Below are positions 24,645 through 33,565 of a stretch of DNA of 64,000 bases, piece after piece. Position 1 is the stretch's first letter, and every line of letters starts with the position of its first letter. A program made the translations under genes and the position numbers. This DNA comes from Puniceicoccales bacterium Verruco_01 (GTDB lineage: Bacteria; Verrucomicrobiota; Verrucomicrobiia; Opitutales; Oceanipulchritudinaceae): assembly GCA_001604565.1 (NCBI GenBank), contig LVBV01000007.1, positions 62,001 through 126,000 of the forward strand, given 5' to 3'. Under the pieces are notes generated by a model. It did not search any database. It was not told where the DNA came from and worked only from the letters and a program-made list of their open reading frames with translations.

Positions 24645-25406
24645 ATGGAAGATTTGCAGAAGCTTTTGGATGCGGCGGTGAACGTGGCCGAAAAGGCGGG
24701 GCTTGCCCTCGCGGCGGCGGGAGCCGGGATGAAGGGTGTGAAGAGCGCGGAGGGCCGCGACGTGAAACTGGCGGCGGATATGGAGAGCGAAAAGCTGATC
24801 CGTACCGAGCTCGGCGCGGCGACGGGACTGCCTGTGATCGGCGAGGAGCTGGGAGGGGATCCCTCACTGCTTCTTGGCGGAAAGCTCTTCTGGGTCGTCG
24901 ATCCTTTGGACGGCACCTACAATTACCTCCGCGGAGTGCCGGTGTGCTGCGTCAGCATCGCCCTCATGCAGGGACGCGAGTTCGTCCTCGGGGTGATCCA
25001 CGACTTCAACCGACGCGAGACTTTTTCCGGCGGCGAGGGCCTCGGAATGTTCGTCAGCGGCGAAAAAATCACCCCGGCGTGGGAAAAAGTGGCCTCCAAG
25101 GCGACGCTCCAGACGGGCCTCACCACGGCTCAGGATTACTCCGAGGCGACGCTCAAGGAATTCTTCCTCACCGCGCAGAGGTTCAAGAAGACGCGCGCCA
25201 TCGGCAGCGCCGCGACGGCTCTGGCGTGGGTGGCGGCGGGCCGCTGCGACGTGTACCACGAGACGAGTATCCGCCTCTGGGACGTGGCCGCGGGCCTTGC
25301 CCTCATCAAGGCGGGCGGCGGCGATTATCGCATCCGCGAACTGGGCAACCTGCCCTTCAGCTACGATGTGTGGGCGGGCGTGCCGGAACTGTTTCCCGCC
25401 AAGTAG
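24645..25406 (+). CDS. Inositol monophosphatase family protein
   Basis: The 253-residue product has the IMPase metal motifs GEELGG (about 66-71) and WVVDPLDGTYNYLRG (about 85-99) and the C-terminal IRLWDVAAGLALIKAGGG element (about 210-227). The residues resemble SuhB/IMPase more than HisN, since NY follows the DGT motif. The natural substrate could be inositol phosphate, another sugar phosphate or PAP. It is divergent from the Rrf2 regulator across 111 bp and precedes the peroxiredoxin by 106 bp. The ATG at 24645 lacks a strong ribosome site; upstream alternatives encode a Cys/Arg-rich leader that does not fit. Confidence 0.85.
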   Translation: MEDLQKLLDAAVNVAEKAGLALAAAGAGMKGVKSAEGRDVKLAADMESEKLIRTELGAATGLPVIGEELGGDPSLLLGGKLFWVVDPLDGTYNYLRGVPVCCVSIALMQGREFVLGVIHDFNRRETFSGGEGLGMFVSGEKITPAWEKVASKATLQTGLTTAQDYSEATLKEFFLTAQRFKKTRAIGSAATALAWVAAGRCDVYHETSIRLWDVAAGLALIKAGGGDYRIRELGNLPFSYDVWAGVPELFPAK

Positions 25407-25448
25407 CGGGTCTTTCGCATCTGCGGAATAAGCCTTTGCTCCGACGCT

Positions 25449-25496
25449 CACAAGAAAAGGAGATTCGGTATCTCCGACTTGTGAAAAACAGTTTTT
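25449..25496 (+). other. Structured region before the peroxiredoxin gene
   Basis: CACAAG (25449-25454) pairs with CTTGTG (25478-25483), and inside GGAGAT (25459-25464) pairs with ATCTCC (25470-25475) around the loop TCGGT. Directly after it AAAAAC-A-GTTTTT forms a second palindrome (25484-25496). The structure could end the IMPase transcript or be part of the peroxiredoxin leader; the peroxiredoxin start lies 16 bases downstream. No known riboswitch class is recognised. Confidence 0.45.
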
Positions 25497-25512
25497 GAGC
25501 AAAGGTACACCC

Positions 25513-25983
25513 ATGACAGTCAAGGTTGGCGAAAAAGCCCCCGTCCTCACACTCAAACGCAAGACTTCCGAAGGACTTTCGGAGGTGACGATTCCGTCGG
25601 GCGCGCGCAAAACCGTGCTTCTTTTCTTCCCCCTGGCGTTCACGTCCGTCTGCACCGAAGAACTCTGCTCGGTGAGCGCGGGACTGGAGCAATACGCGGG
25701 GCTGAATGCCGACGTCTTCGGCATCAGCGTGGACAGCCCCTTTGCGCACGAGGCCTTTGCGAAGGCTTCGCACATCACGGTCCCGCTTCTTTCGGATTTC
25801 AACAAGGAGGCGGCGTCGGCTTACGGCGTCCTTTTTCCGGATCTTGTCGGCCTCAAGGGGGTGGCCAAGCGCTCGGCCTTCGTGATCGGCGCGGACGGGA
25901 AGGTGCTCCACGCCGAATCGAGCGACGATCCCGCGAAGCTCCCGGACTTTGCGAAGATCCGCGCCGCTCTTGGCAGCAAATAA
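25513..25983 (+). CDS. Peroxiredoxin (AhpE/Prx-like)
   Basis: Peroxiredoxins reduce hydrogen peroxide and organic peroxides through a reactive cysteine. The 156-residue product has the thioredoxin-like fold with the peroxidatic cysteine in FFPLAFTSVCTEELCS (about 37-52). The pattern TSVCTxE fits the AhpE/1-Cys group; the second cysteine five residues later is not in the usual resolving position. An AAAGG ribosome site lies eight bases before the ATG at 25513, which decides this start over a TTG at 25495. A terminator follows at 26009. Confidence 0.93.
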   Translation: MTVKVGEKAPVLTLKRKTSEGLSEVTIPSGARKTVLLFFPLAFTSVCTEELCSVSAGLEQYAGLNADVFGISVDSPFAHEAFAKASHITVPLLSDFNKEAASAYGVLFPDLVGLKGVAKRSAFVIGADGKVLHAESSDDPAKLPDFAKIRAALGSK

Positions 25984-26008
25984 TTCTTTTGGGGTATAGC
26001 AACGGGGA

Positions 26009-26048
26009 GATGCCCGGCGCCGCGTGTTGCGGCCCGGGCATCATTTTT
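26009..26048 (+). terminator. Terminator between peroxiredoxin and argH
   Basis: GATGCCCGG (26009-26017) pairs with CCGGGCATC (26034-26042) and GCCGC with GCGGC inside it, giving a 14-pair stem with one bulge and a five-base loop, then ATTTTTAT. It lies 26 bases after the peroxiredoxin stop. The convergent argH gene ends at 26068. Confidence 0.85.
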
Positions 26049-26067
26049 ATCAACGTTGCAACCGACT

Positions 26068-27549
26068 CTATCCGAGCTGCTCTTTCCAGTGGGCGAGGCG
26101 CTTTTCCACCTCGCGCGGGCCGGGCATTCCGGGTTTTTCGCGCACGGAAAGGGCCTTGGCAAGGTCGAAGACCTTCCGCCATGCGTCGCCTTCAAGGGCC
26201 TTTTTCACCGCTGCGGCGTCCGCCTCGGAAAAATGCTGGAAGGGTTCTACGCGCGCGGAAATGGCGCTAGTGAGGGCCGCGATCTCCGCCTCCGGCAGGA
26301 GGCCGAGCTGGATGCCGCTCTCCACCGCGCGCGCCACGAGCGCGCCGACGACGTGGTGCGCCCGGCGGAAGGGGACGCCGCTGCGCACCAAATGATCCGC
26401 AAGGTCGGTCGCCAGAAGCAGATGGTCCGCCACCGCCGCCGCGCACTTTTCCGGAACGAGGTGCGTATCCTTGTGGCCGAGGGCCCCGGCCATCACGCGC
26501 AGGCAGAGGCTCGTCTGGCGGAAGGAGTCGAAAATCGGGGGCTTGTCCTCCTGAAGGTCGCGGTTGTAGGTGAGGGGCAGGCCCTTGGCGAGGGTGAGGA
26601 GGGTGTGCAGGTTCCCCTGAAGCCGTGCGGATTTGCCGCGGATGAGTTCCATGCAGTCCGGATTCTTCTTCTGCGGCATCATGCTGGAGCCCGTCGTGTA
26701 GGCATCCGGCAGATAGATGAAGCCGAATTCGGAGCTGTTCCAGAGGATCATGTCCTCCGCCATGCGCGAGAGGTGGACGCCCGTCACGGCGCAGGCATGG
26801 GCAAAGTCGAGGAAGGCGTCGCGGTCGGCCACGGCATCCATGCTGTTTTCCGTCAGGCGCGGCTCGCCGTTTTCGTCCACAAAGCCGAGCTCGCGGGCGA
26901 CGAAAGCGCGGTCGATCGCAAGGGTCGTCCCCGCGATGGCGCCGGAGCCGAGGGGGCAGACGTTCGCCTCGCTGCGCACGGCCTCGAAGCGGGCAAGGTC
27001 GCGCGAAAGCATCTCCACGAAGGCGAGGAAGTGGTGCGCCGCGCTCACCGGCTGGGCGCGCTGCAAGTGCGTGTAGCCGGGAATCGCGATAAAGCGGCTC
27101 TTTTCCGCGAGGGCGACGAGGACGCGCATCAGGTTCTTCACGTCCGCCGAAATTTTGTCGCACACGTCCCGGAAGTACAGGCGCATGTCGAGGGCCACCT
27201 GATCGTTGCGGCTGCGCGCGGTGTGGAGCTTCGCGGCGGCGGGAACGCGGGTCGTCAGGACCTGCTCGATGTTCATATGGACGTCCTCAAGGGACTCGTC
27301 CCACATGAAGGCGCCTTGACCGATCTCGGCAAGGATCGCGTCGAGACCGGCGGCGATCGCGTCGCACTCCGCCTTCGTCAGGATGCCGACCTCGGCCAGC
27401 ATCCGGGCGTGCGCCTTCGATCCGGCGATGTCGTACGGGGCGAGGGCCTTGTCGAAGGAGACCGACTCCGAAAACTCCGCCATCAGGGGTGCGGGGGGGG
27501 CACGGAAGCGTCCGCCCCAGGTGGCCTGCTTTGTCTCTTTTTGCGCCAT
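26068..27549 (-). CDS. argH: Argininosuccinate lyase
   Basis: ArgH splits argininosuccinate into arginine and fumarate, the last step of arginine synthesis. The 493-residue product (slightly long for the family) starts with the WGGRF motif (about 11-15) and carries the superfamily signature [12 protein letters not shown] (about 290-301). Other landmarks are [13 protein letters not shown] (about 111) and [11 protein letters not shown] (about 165). The start at 27549 lies upstream of WGGRF at the usual distance. A G8 tract lies in the 5' part (27493-27500), but the frame stays intact. No other arg genes are nearby. Confidence 0.96.
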   Translation of the reverse strand: MAQKETKQATWGGRFRAPPAPLMAEFSESVSFDKALAPYDIAGSKAHARMLAEVGILTKAECDAIAAGLDAILAEIGQGAFMWDESLEDVHMNIEQVLTTRVPAAAKLHTARSRNDQVALDMRLYFRDVCDKISADVKNLMRVLVALAEKSRFIAIPGYTHLQRAQPVSAAHHFLAFVEMLSRDLARFEAVRSEANVCPLGSGAIAGTTLAIDRAFVARELGFVDENGEPRLTENSMDAVADRDAFLDFAHACAVTGVHLSRMAEDMILWNSSEFGFIYLPDAYTTGSSMMPQKKNPDCMELIRGKSARLQGNLHTLLTLAKGLPLTYNRDLQEDKPPIFDSFRQTSLCLRVMAGALGHKDTHLVPEKCAAAVADHLLLATDLADHLVRSGVPFRRAHHVVGALVARAVESGIQLGLLPEAEIAALTSAISARVEPFQHFSEADAAAVKKALEGDAWRKVFDLAKALSVREKPGMPGPREVEKRLAHWKEQLG

Positions 27550-27621
27550 GTGCCTCATTCTGGCATCGCGGTGCGCCTTCGGCAAGCAGGACGGGGGAAA
27601 GTTTGCCGTCTTCCGGCCTCT

Positions 27622-30246
27622 CTACTTCCGGCGCGACTTGTAGCCGGAATGTTTTGCGCCCCCGGCGCGGAAAACGAGGTGTGGCGTCGCCGGTTTTGCC
27701 GGTTTGGGCGCCGGTGCGGGCGCGGTCTCTGCCGCGGATACCGGTTTTTGTGCGGGAACCTCGGGCACGGTCGAGGCAGGAGGCTCTGTGGTGAGTGCCG
27801 GTGCCTCGGGCGCGGTTTGCGGTTCGGGAATGGAATTTTCCACCGCCGGGGCCGGCGCGGGCTCTTCTGGAGCCGGGGTCTTCACTTCTTCCTGCGAGGG
27901 AGCGGTGACGGGCGCCGTTTCCGGCGCGGGGGCCTCCGGCGAAGCGACCGGCGCGGTGGGTTCCGCCGGGGGCGGAGCCGACGTGTTTTCCGACGCGGGC
28001 TGCGGTGGCGTGGATTCGGGAAGAGCTTCTTCGCGCGGCGCGGACGTCGGTTCGGAAGGTGAGGGTTCCGTGGACGCGGGCTCCTTCGGGGTCTTTTCCG
28101 CCGCTTCCGGGACAGGTTCGGACCCGGGCACCGCGACCGGCGTTGCGGGCGGCGTTTCCGCAGGAAGGGCGATCGGCGCCGGGCCGGAGGGAGTTTCTTC
28201 AGGGGTCTGGGTGACAGATTTGCGGGTGCGCTTGCGCGGCGCCTTTGTGGGGGCGGGAGCTTCCGCAGCGGCGGGTGCGGGTGCCTCGGGCGTTGCTTCC
28301 GGCACGGGCGCGGGGTTTGCCGTCTCCGTCTTTTCCACGGCCTTGCGCGGCTTCTTAGTGGCCTTGGGCTCCGGTTTCTCCTCCGGGCCGGGAGGATCCA
28401 GCGGCGCGGTTTTGCCGGTCTCTTGGGGGGCGTTGGCGGCGCGGGCGCGCCAGACGGACCATTTGTCCAGACACAGGCGCACGTCGCGCTTGCGAACGGG
28501 CTTTACGAGGTATTCGGAGATGCCGCACTGACGGGCCCTCTGCCGGTCCTCGGGCGTATCGGCACCGGTGATGGCAACGATCATGGGCCGTGCGGAGGGA
28601 GCGGATTGTTTGAGAATCTCGCCCGCCGCATCAAAGCCCTCCATGTCCGGCAGGTGGTTGTCCATGAAGATGATGTCGAACTTTTCCTCGCGGGCGCGCG
28701 CCAGAGCCGCCTCGCCGCCGTTCACGACGGTCGGGGTGATGCCGAAACTCTTGAGCATGAGGACGGTGACACGCTGGCTCACCGGATCGTCCTCCACGAC
28801 GAGGACGCGCACCCGGTAACGTCGCGGGACGGAGGCGGCATCGCTGGAGACGCTTCGCAACGTTTCGGGAGTGGCCTTGGGGAAGGGGACGGAAAGGACG
28901 AATTCGCTGCCCATGCCGGGCGTCGATTCCAGCCGGATCGTTCCGCCCATGAGCTGGGCCAGTTGCAGGGAGATGGCCAGTCCCAGCCCCGAACCACCAT
29001 AGCGCGTGCCGGTGGCGGCGCTGGCCTGCTGGTACTTTTGGAAGAGCTTCTTCTGCACGTCGGGCGCGATGCCGATTCCCGTGTCCTTCACGACGAAGGA
29101 AAGCCGCACCGTGGAGGCATCCTCGCCATCGACATGCACCTTGAGCCAGATGCTGCCCTCGGGCGTGAACTTGAGGGCGTTGGAAAGCAGGTTGTTCAGG
29201 ATTTGCCGCAGGCGGACGGGGTCGCCCACCACGATCGACGTGCATTCCGGCGGAATCTCCAGATGGAAGGCGATCTCGCGATCCGTGGCGAGAACCCGGT
29301 TCATCATGGCGATCTCGCCCACCATCGCCACCCAGTCGAAGGGGATCTTGTCCAGCTCCAGACGGCCCACCTCCAGTTTGGAGTAGTCGAGGATGTCGTT
29401 CAAGAGTTGCAGGAGGCTCTCGGCGCTGCGCGAGGCGGTGCCCAGGTAATTCGCCTGCGTGCTCGTGAGTTCGGTGTCCTTCAGGATTTCCAGCATGCCC
29501 ATGAGGCCGTTCACGGGCGTGCGGATCTCGTGGCTCATCGTGGCCAGGAAGTTGCTCTTGGCCCTTGCATTCTCCTCCGCGCGTCGGCGGGCCTCCTCGA
29601 TCTTTTCGAGCAGGGCGTCCCTTTCGATCGTCTGGATCATTCCCTTGCGGGAGGTGTGGGCGTGGCGGTGCGTGACGGCCATCGCGAAGACGGCCAGAAG
29701 AATGGCGATCGTCGAGGCGGGAACAAAGGAGTCCGGCGCCTCGATCCTCAGGCGCAGGACCAGCCCCGTCACAAGCGGCACGACAAAGAGGTATCCCGCA
29801 AGTGGCCGCGCCGAAAGTATCGGCGGAGTGAGAGTCAGCACACCCAGGAGGATCATCAGGAAGGGCAGCTGCGTGAGCACTTCCCGCGGCCAGATGAAGC
29901 TCCACGCCGCGCCGCCCCAGCCCAGGCCCATCACCGAGATGAAAAAGTACACTCCGAAGCGCATCGCGCGCGTCCCGGCGGCGTTGTGGGATTTTCGCTG
30001 GTGGCGTGAGAGCCAGAAGAAACGCAGCAGGTACAGCGTCGTCATCCCCGTCGTCCAGAGGATGAAGTAATCCGAAAGGTGGTGCGGCAGGATGATCACC
30101 GCAAAAACCAGCACGGCGGCCAGCCCCGTCAGCGAGGAGGTGTGCGCCTGCACGAGCAGCAGCCGGTCGATCCCGTCATTCAGGCGGGCGCGGAAGGCGG
30201 CGTCCTCTAGGAGGGGATGAGGTTGTCTGTGCTGGAATAACGACAT
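27622..30246 (-). CDS. Hybrid histidine kinase with a 270-residue Pro/Ala tail
   Basis: The 874-residue product has about six membrane helices (40-195), a coiled linker, a HisKA domain with phospho-accepting His239 in SHEIRTP, and a HATPase domain (N-box 349-356, G1 DTGIGIAP, G2 GGSGLGLA). A receiver domain follows at about 478-590 with Asp529 in FMDNHLP and Lys582. All catalytic residues look intact. From about residue 605 to the end there is a low-complexity tail rich in Pro, Ala and Glu with Lys/Arg patches (KKPRKAVEK, RKRTRKS) and a basic end (SGYKSRRK). An AAGGAAG ribosome site lies nine bases before the ATG at 30246. There is no adjacent response regulator. Confidence 0.92.
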   Translation of the reverse strand: MSLFQHRQPHPLLEDAAFRARLNDGIDRLLLVQAHTSSLTGLAAVLVFAVIILPHHLSDYFILWTTGMTTLYLLRFFWLSRHQRKSHNAAGTRAMRFGVYFFISVMGLGWGGAAWSFIWPREVLTQLPFLMILLGVLTLTPPILSARPLAGYLFVVPLVTGLVLRLRIEAPDSFVPASTIAILLAVFAMAVTHRHAHTSRKGMIQTIERDALLEKIEEARRRAEENARAKSNFLATMSHEIRTPVNGLMGMLEILKDTELTSTQANYLGTASRSAESLLQLLNDILDYSKLEVGRLELDKIPFDWVAMVGEIAMMNRVLATDREIAFHLEIPPECTSIVVGDPVRLRQILNNLLSNALKFTPEGSIWLKVHVDGEDASTVRLSFVVKDTGIGIAPDVQKKLFQKYQQASAATGTRYGGSGLGLAISLQLAQLMGGTIRLESTPGMGSEFVLSVPFPKATPETLRSVSSDAASVPRRYRVRVLVVEDDPVSQRVTVLMLKSFGITPTVVNGGEAALARAREEKFDIIFMDNHLPDMEGFDAAGEILKQSAPSARPMIVAITGADTPEDRQRARQCGISEYLVKPVRKRDVRLCLDKWSVWRARAANAPQETGKTAPLDPPGPEEKPEPKATKKPRKAVEKTETANPAPVPEATPEAPAPAAAEAPAPTKAPRKRTRKSVTQTPEETPSGPAPIALPAETPPATPVAVPGSEPVPEAAEKTPKEPASTEPSPSEPTSAPREEALPESTPPQPASENTSAPPPAEPTAPVASPEAPAPETAPVTAPSQEEVKTPAPEEPAPAPAVENSIPEPQTAPEAPALTTEPPASTVPEVPAQKPVSAAETAPAPAPKPAKPATPHLVFRAGGAKHSGYKSRRK

Positions 30247-30351
30247 TGCGGAGGGCTTCCTTTCGGGATGCCGCGCGCGGGGCACGGGGGTGTGCGCCAG
30301 GCAGAATATTGAATCGGAAAAGAGGCGGAAGGGGAAGGAGAAGCGGTTGGT

Positions 30352-30380
30352 TTTACATTTTCTTTACGCCGCGATTCCAA
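30352..30380 (-). promoter_or_regulatory. Candidate promoter of the hybrid kinase
   Basis: On the minus strand TTGGAA (30375-30380) and TGTAAA (30352-30357) are separated by 17 bp. The predicted start lies about 100 bases before the kinase ATG. Each box matches the sigma-70 consensus in four of six positions, so the assignment is moderate. Confidence 0.35.
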
Positions 30381-30475
30381 TCATCCCCGTTCGACGGGAA
30401 AAGTGAATCAAATTCTCATTCCAATGCGTGCGAAAGCGGTCCCGTGACGGTCTTGCGCACCCCGCGCAAGAGTAC

Positions 30476-30506
30476 AAAAAAAGGCGGGAGAATTGCTTCT
30501 CCCGCC
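30476..30506 (-). terminator. Strong terminator of the 50-aa gene
   Basis: GGCGGGAGAA (30483-30492) and TTCTCCCGCC (30497-30506) form a perfect ten-pair stem with loop TTGC. On the minus strand it is followed by seven T residues (30476-30482). It lies 20 bases after the stop of the small gene and is the clearest intrinsic terminator in the window. The upstream T-rich side suggests it may also act on the plus strand. Confidence 0.92.
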
Positions 30507-30526
30507 CCGTTGTTTTCTGTTTTGGA

Positions 30527-30679
30527 TTAGCGCAGAGTCCCAAAGCCCATGAAGTCCGAGCGCACCACATTGGCGACCATGTGGTCGTCCATGAGGCGTT
30601 CACGGAGCCCCGGAACTTTCCGGGACGTGCGGGCTTTATTGGAGACGAGCGCCGTTGTGTTGTTTCTGTTGTGGATCAT
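30527..30679 (-). CDS. Small orphan protein, 50 residues
   Basis: This protein is not recognised. It starts MIHNRNNTTALVSN and ends MDDHMVANVVRSDFMGFGTLR, soluble, slightly basic, without a membrane segment or cysteine. A good ribosome site, GGAG seven bases before the ATG, and a strong terminator 20 bases after the stop support a real short gene. An ORF start at 30751 would add 24 residues but ignores the ribosome site. A TTGACA -35-like box lies at 30825-30830, about 146 bases upstream. It lies between the hybrid kinase and the rseP operon, both on the same strand, but is separately terminated. Confidence 0.65.
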   Translation of the reverse strand: MIHNRNNTTALVSNKARTSRKVPGLRERLMDDHMVANVVRSDFMGFGTLR

Positions 30680-30801
30680 GGATGGATCTCCGATTTGTTT
30701 GAGTTCCCCGTCTTTTGGACGGGAAAGGGGAGCGGTCATCCACAGCCGCAAAGGATCACGGCGCTAGCGCTTGATTGAAATGGAAAGAACGATCGTCGGT
30801 A

Positions 30802-30830
30802 AGAAAAGAGCGGTCCGCCTGCTTTGTCAA
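30802..30830 (-). promoter_or_regulatory. Possible promoter of the 50-aa gene
   Basis: A perfect TTGACA -35 box (30825-30830, minus strand) is followed at 17 bp by TTTTCT (30802-30807), a poor -10 box. The 270-bp gap it lies in has no gene and is AT-rich compared with its surroundings. The leader of the small gene would be about 115 bases, long enough for regulation. Confidence 0.3.
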
Positions 30831-30949
30831 GTTTAAAGGCGCTTCAAGCATAACAAAGCTGTAAAACCATTCCCGACTTCCCGATTGAACTGTTCCACGC
30901 GGGAAGCGTGAGGAAGCGGATTTATTCCCGGAGCCTCGCGGACCGTCCG

Positions 30950-32452
30950 CTACTTGTTGGCCGGCGCGGGGGCTTCCGGAGCGGTTTGCGCTGGCGCGGG
31001 AGCTTCCTCGACAAAGACCGGCGGAGGGGTCTTTTCCGCCTTCTCCACTTCGCGATTGGTGCGGAAGATGTCGATCTCGCGGAAGATGTCGTGGAGGGTG
31101 ATGTAGGCCATCAGGCACAAAAGAAGCGCCATGAAGGCCGTCTGACTCCCCGCGAGGAGGCGCTGCGGCACGGGTTTGCCGACGATCTTCTCAACAAATG
31201 CGAAGACGATGTGCCCTCCATCGAGAACCGGAATGGGCAGAAGGTTCACGATCGCGAGGTTCACGTTGATGAAAAGGACGAAGAAGAGGAGCATCGCGGT
31301 GCTCGTCTTGGCACTGACGATGAGCGCGTGCGTGATTCCGACGGGGCCGCTCATGTCCGAGACGGAGATGTCGCTCCGTGGGTTGACGAGGGCGCGCAGC
31401 ACGTCGTAGGTCATGTAGATGACGTTCCAGACGAGCTTCACCGGGTTCTCGTACACCGTGGCCCGCGGTTCGTCGCCCCAGCGCACGCCGATCATGGGCC
31501 GCTCCGTTCCGTTGTCGGTGACGATTTCGGGTGTGAGCGCGACCGTGAGGGTTTCCGCGCCGCGCCGGAGGGAAAGGGTGTGCGGCGTCGGCGGAGTCTG
31601 GGAAACGAGGCGACCCACGGCGAGAATGTGGTGCACCGCATGTCCGTCCGCGCCCACGATCACGTCGCCGGGCCGGATGCCCGCCTTCTCTGCCGGGGAA
31701 TTCGGGAAAACCGCGCCGACGACGGCGGCGCGTTCCGGCAGGATGCCGATCTCCCGCATGCCTGTCGCGGGGCTGGCCACCGGGTTGGCGACAAGGGAGA
31801 GAGTCTGCCCGTCGCGGTCGATCGCAAGCACCGTCTCGCGGCGACCGTCGGGGCTCTGCCCGCTGCCGGTGGCGATCGCCTGCGCCACGCCGTACCAGTC
31901 CTCCACCGAGCGTCCGTCGATGGAGAGAATCCGGTCGCCGGGGCGCAGTCCCGCCTGCCAGGCCGGGCCGGGAAGGCGCGCGCCGTCCGCGTCGGAAAGT
32001 TCCTGCGCCACGTAGCCGATGCTGGTCGTCCGCTCCGAGGCGGGCACGGGCCGCCCCGTCATCCAGAGAATCGATCCCAGAAGCAGCGCGAAAAGCACGT
32101 TGAAGGCCGGGCCCGCGAGCGACACGAGGATCTTGTCCCACACCGAGAGCGGCGGCAGGGTCTCCGCGTCGTATTCCGAGGCGCCCTCCACCCCGCGCAC
32201 GCCCGCCAGTTGCGGCAGCGCCACGTAGCCGCCCAGAGGAATCGCCGAGACGCGGTAGTCCACCCCGTTGTGTTCCCAGCCGAAGAGCCGGGGGCCGAAG
32301 CCGATCGAAAAACGTTCCACGACGAGCCCTCGCCAGCGAGCCACGAGAAAGTGGCCGAGTTCGTGGATCAGGATCGACGCACAAAGAAAGAAGATCCCAA
32401 GGACGATCGCCCAGGGTGTGTCGAGGAATTCCTTGAGGTCGGTGAGATTCAT
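30950..32452 (-). CDS. rseP: RIP metalloprotease RseP (site-2 protease)
   Basis: RseP cleaves membrane proteins, such as anti-sigma factors and signal-peptide remnants, inside the inner membrane. The 500-residue product has the zinc site HELGH (about 30-34) in its first membrane helix and LDGGH near 395, with two PDZ-like segments between about 125 and 345. The C-terminus is a short Pro/Ala/Glu tail (KTPPPVFVEEAPAPAQ) of the same style as the hybrid-kinase tail. It overlaps the dxr stop by four bases (ATGA) and ends the uppS-cdsA-dxr-rseP operon, a conserved order. Confidence 0.95.
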   Translation of the reverse strand: MNLTDLKEFLDTPWAIVLGIFFLCASILIHELGHFLVARWRGLVVERFSIGFGPRLFGWEHNGVDYRVSAIPLGGYVALPQLAGVRGVEGASEYDAETLPPLSVWDKILVSLAGPAFNVLFALLLGSILWMTGRPVPASERTTSIGYVAQELSDADGARLPGPAWQAGLRPGDRILSIDGRSVEDWYGVAQAIATGSGQSPDGRRETVLAIDRDGQTLSLVANPVASPATGMREIGILPERAAVVGAVFPNSPAEKAGIRPGDVIVGADGHAVHHILAVGRLVSQTPPTPHTLSLRRGAETLTVALTPEIVTDNGTERPMIGVRWGDEPRATVYENPVKLVWNVIYMTYDVLRALVNPRSDISVSDMSGPVGITHALIVSAKTSTAMLLFFVLFINVNLAIVNLLPIPVLDGGHIVFAFVEKIVGKPVPQRLLAGSQTAFMALLLCLMAYITLHDIFREIDIFRTNREVEKAEKTPPPVFVEEAPAPAQTAPEAPAPANK

Positions 32453-33555
32453 CCTTCGATCAGAGAACGCGCCACGCTGCGGGCCTCGCGGTCGGCATCC
32501 AGAATGCCGCCGAGTCCTTCCGTGCGCCGCGGGGGCAGCGCCTCCAGAGTGTGGCCGATCGTTTCCGCGATGGCAAGGAAGGGAATGGCCCGGCGCAGGA
32601 ATGCATCCACGGCCACTTCGTTCGCCGCATTGAAGACGATCGGCGCGGTGCCGCCCGCCTTGAGCGCCTCGCGGGCAAGGGCTAGGGCGCGGAAACGGGC
32701 TTCGTCGGGCTTCTGGAAGGTGAGCGGGGCGATCTTTGTGAAGTCGAGGGGATTGTCTACGCCCCGGATGCGCTCGGGGTAAAGCAGGGCGTGCTGGATG
32801 GCGAAGGTCATGCTCGGCGGGGCAAGCTGCGCCAGCACCGCGCCGTCGTCAAACTCCACCATCGAATGCACGATGCTCTGGGGATGGACGACGACGTCGA
32901 TCTTTTCGGGCGCGGCGTCGAAGAGCCAGCGCGCCTCCATCATTTCGAGACCCTTGTTCGCCATCGTGGCGGAATCCACCGTGATCTTGGGTCCCATCGA
33001 CCAGTTGGGGTGCCGCAGGGCTTGCTCGGGCGTGACGGCGGCCAGCTGCTCCGGCGAAAAGTCGCGGAAGGGGCCGCCCGAGGCCGTGAGGATGAGGCGC
33101 TTGACGGCGCTCATGCCGCCGCGTCCGTCGAGGCACTGGAAGATCGCGTTGTGCTCGCTGTCCACGGGCAGGAGCTTCACGCCCTTTTCCCGCGCGGCCT
33201 TCATCACGAGGTCCCCCGCCATGACGAGGACCTCCTTGCTCGCCAGCGCGATTGTCTTGCCCGCCGCGATGGCCGCAAGGGTGGGGGCCAGGCACACGGG
33301 GCCGCCCGCCGCCATCAGGACCACGTCCGCCTCCGGCATCGTGGCCAGTTCGATCAGGCTTTCCGAGCCGTCGCGCGAGACGGTGAAGAGCTTTTCCGCG
33401 CCGAACTGGCGTCCGATTCCGGCCAGCTCATCCGCGCGGGATGCGTTGGCCGCGCCGACGAGGCGCAGGCGCTCCGGATGCGCCCCGATCACGCGCAGGG
33501 CGTTTTTCCCGATGGAGCCCGTCGCTCCGATGATGGCCACCCCGCGCGGTTTCAT
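32449..33555 (-). CDS. dxr: 1-deoxy-D-xylulose 5-phosphate reductoisomerase
   Basis: Dxr is the second enzyme of the MEP pathway to isoprenoids. The 368-residue product has the NADPH motif IIGATGSIGKNAL (about 9-21), the metal and substrate residues in LLPVDSEHNAIFQ (about 145-157), and the conserved ASGGPFRDF and SMGPKITVDSATMANK segments. The family length is normal. It lies ten bases downstream of cdsA and couples to rseP by a four-base overlap. Confidence 0.97.
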   Translation of the reverse strand: MKPRGVAIIGATGSIGKNALRVIGAHPERLRLVGAANASRADELAGIGRQFGAEKLFTVSRDGSESLIELATMPEADVVLMAAGGPVCLAPTLAAIAAGKTIALASKEVLVMAGDLVMKAAREKGVKLLPVDSEHNAIFQCLDGRGGMSAVKRLILTASGGPFRDFSPEQLAAVTPEQALRHPNWSMGPKITVDSATMANKGLEMMEARWLFDAAPEKIDVVVHPQSIVHSMVEFDDGAVLAQLAPPSMTFAIQHALLYPERIRGVDNPLDFTKIAPLTFQKPDEARFRALALAREALKAGGTAPIVFNAANEVAVDAFLRRAIPFLAIAETIGHTLEALPPRRTEGLGGILDADREARSVARSLIEG

Positions 33556-33565
33556 CGGTATCCTG

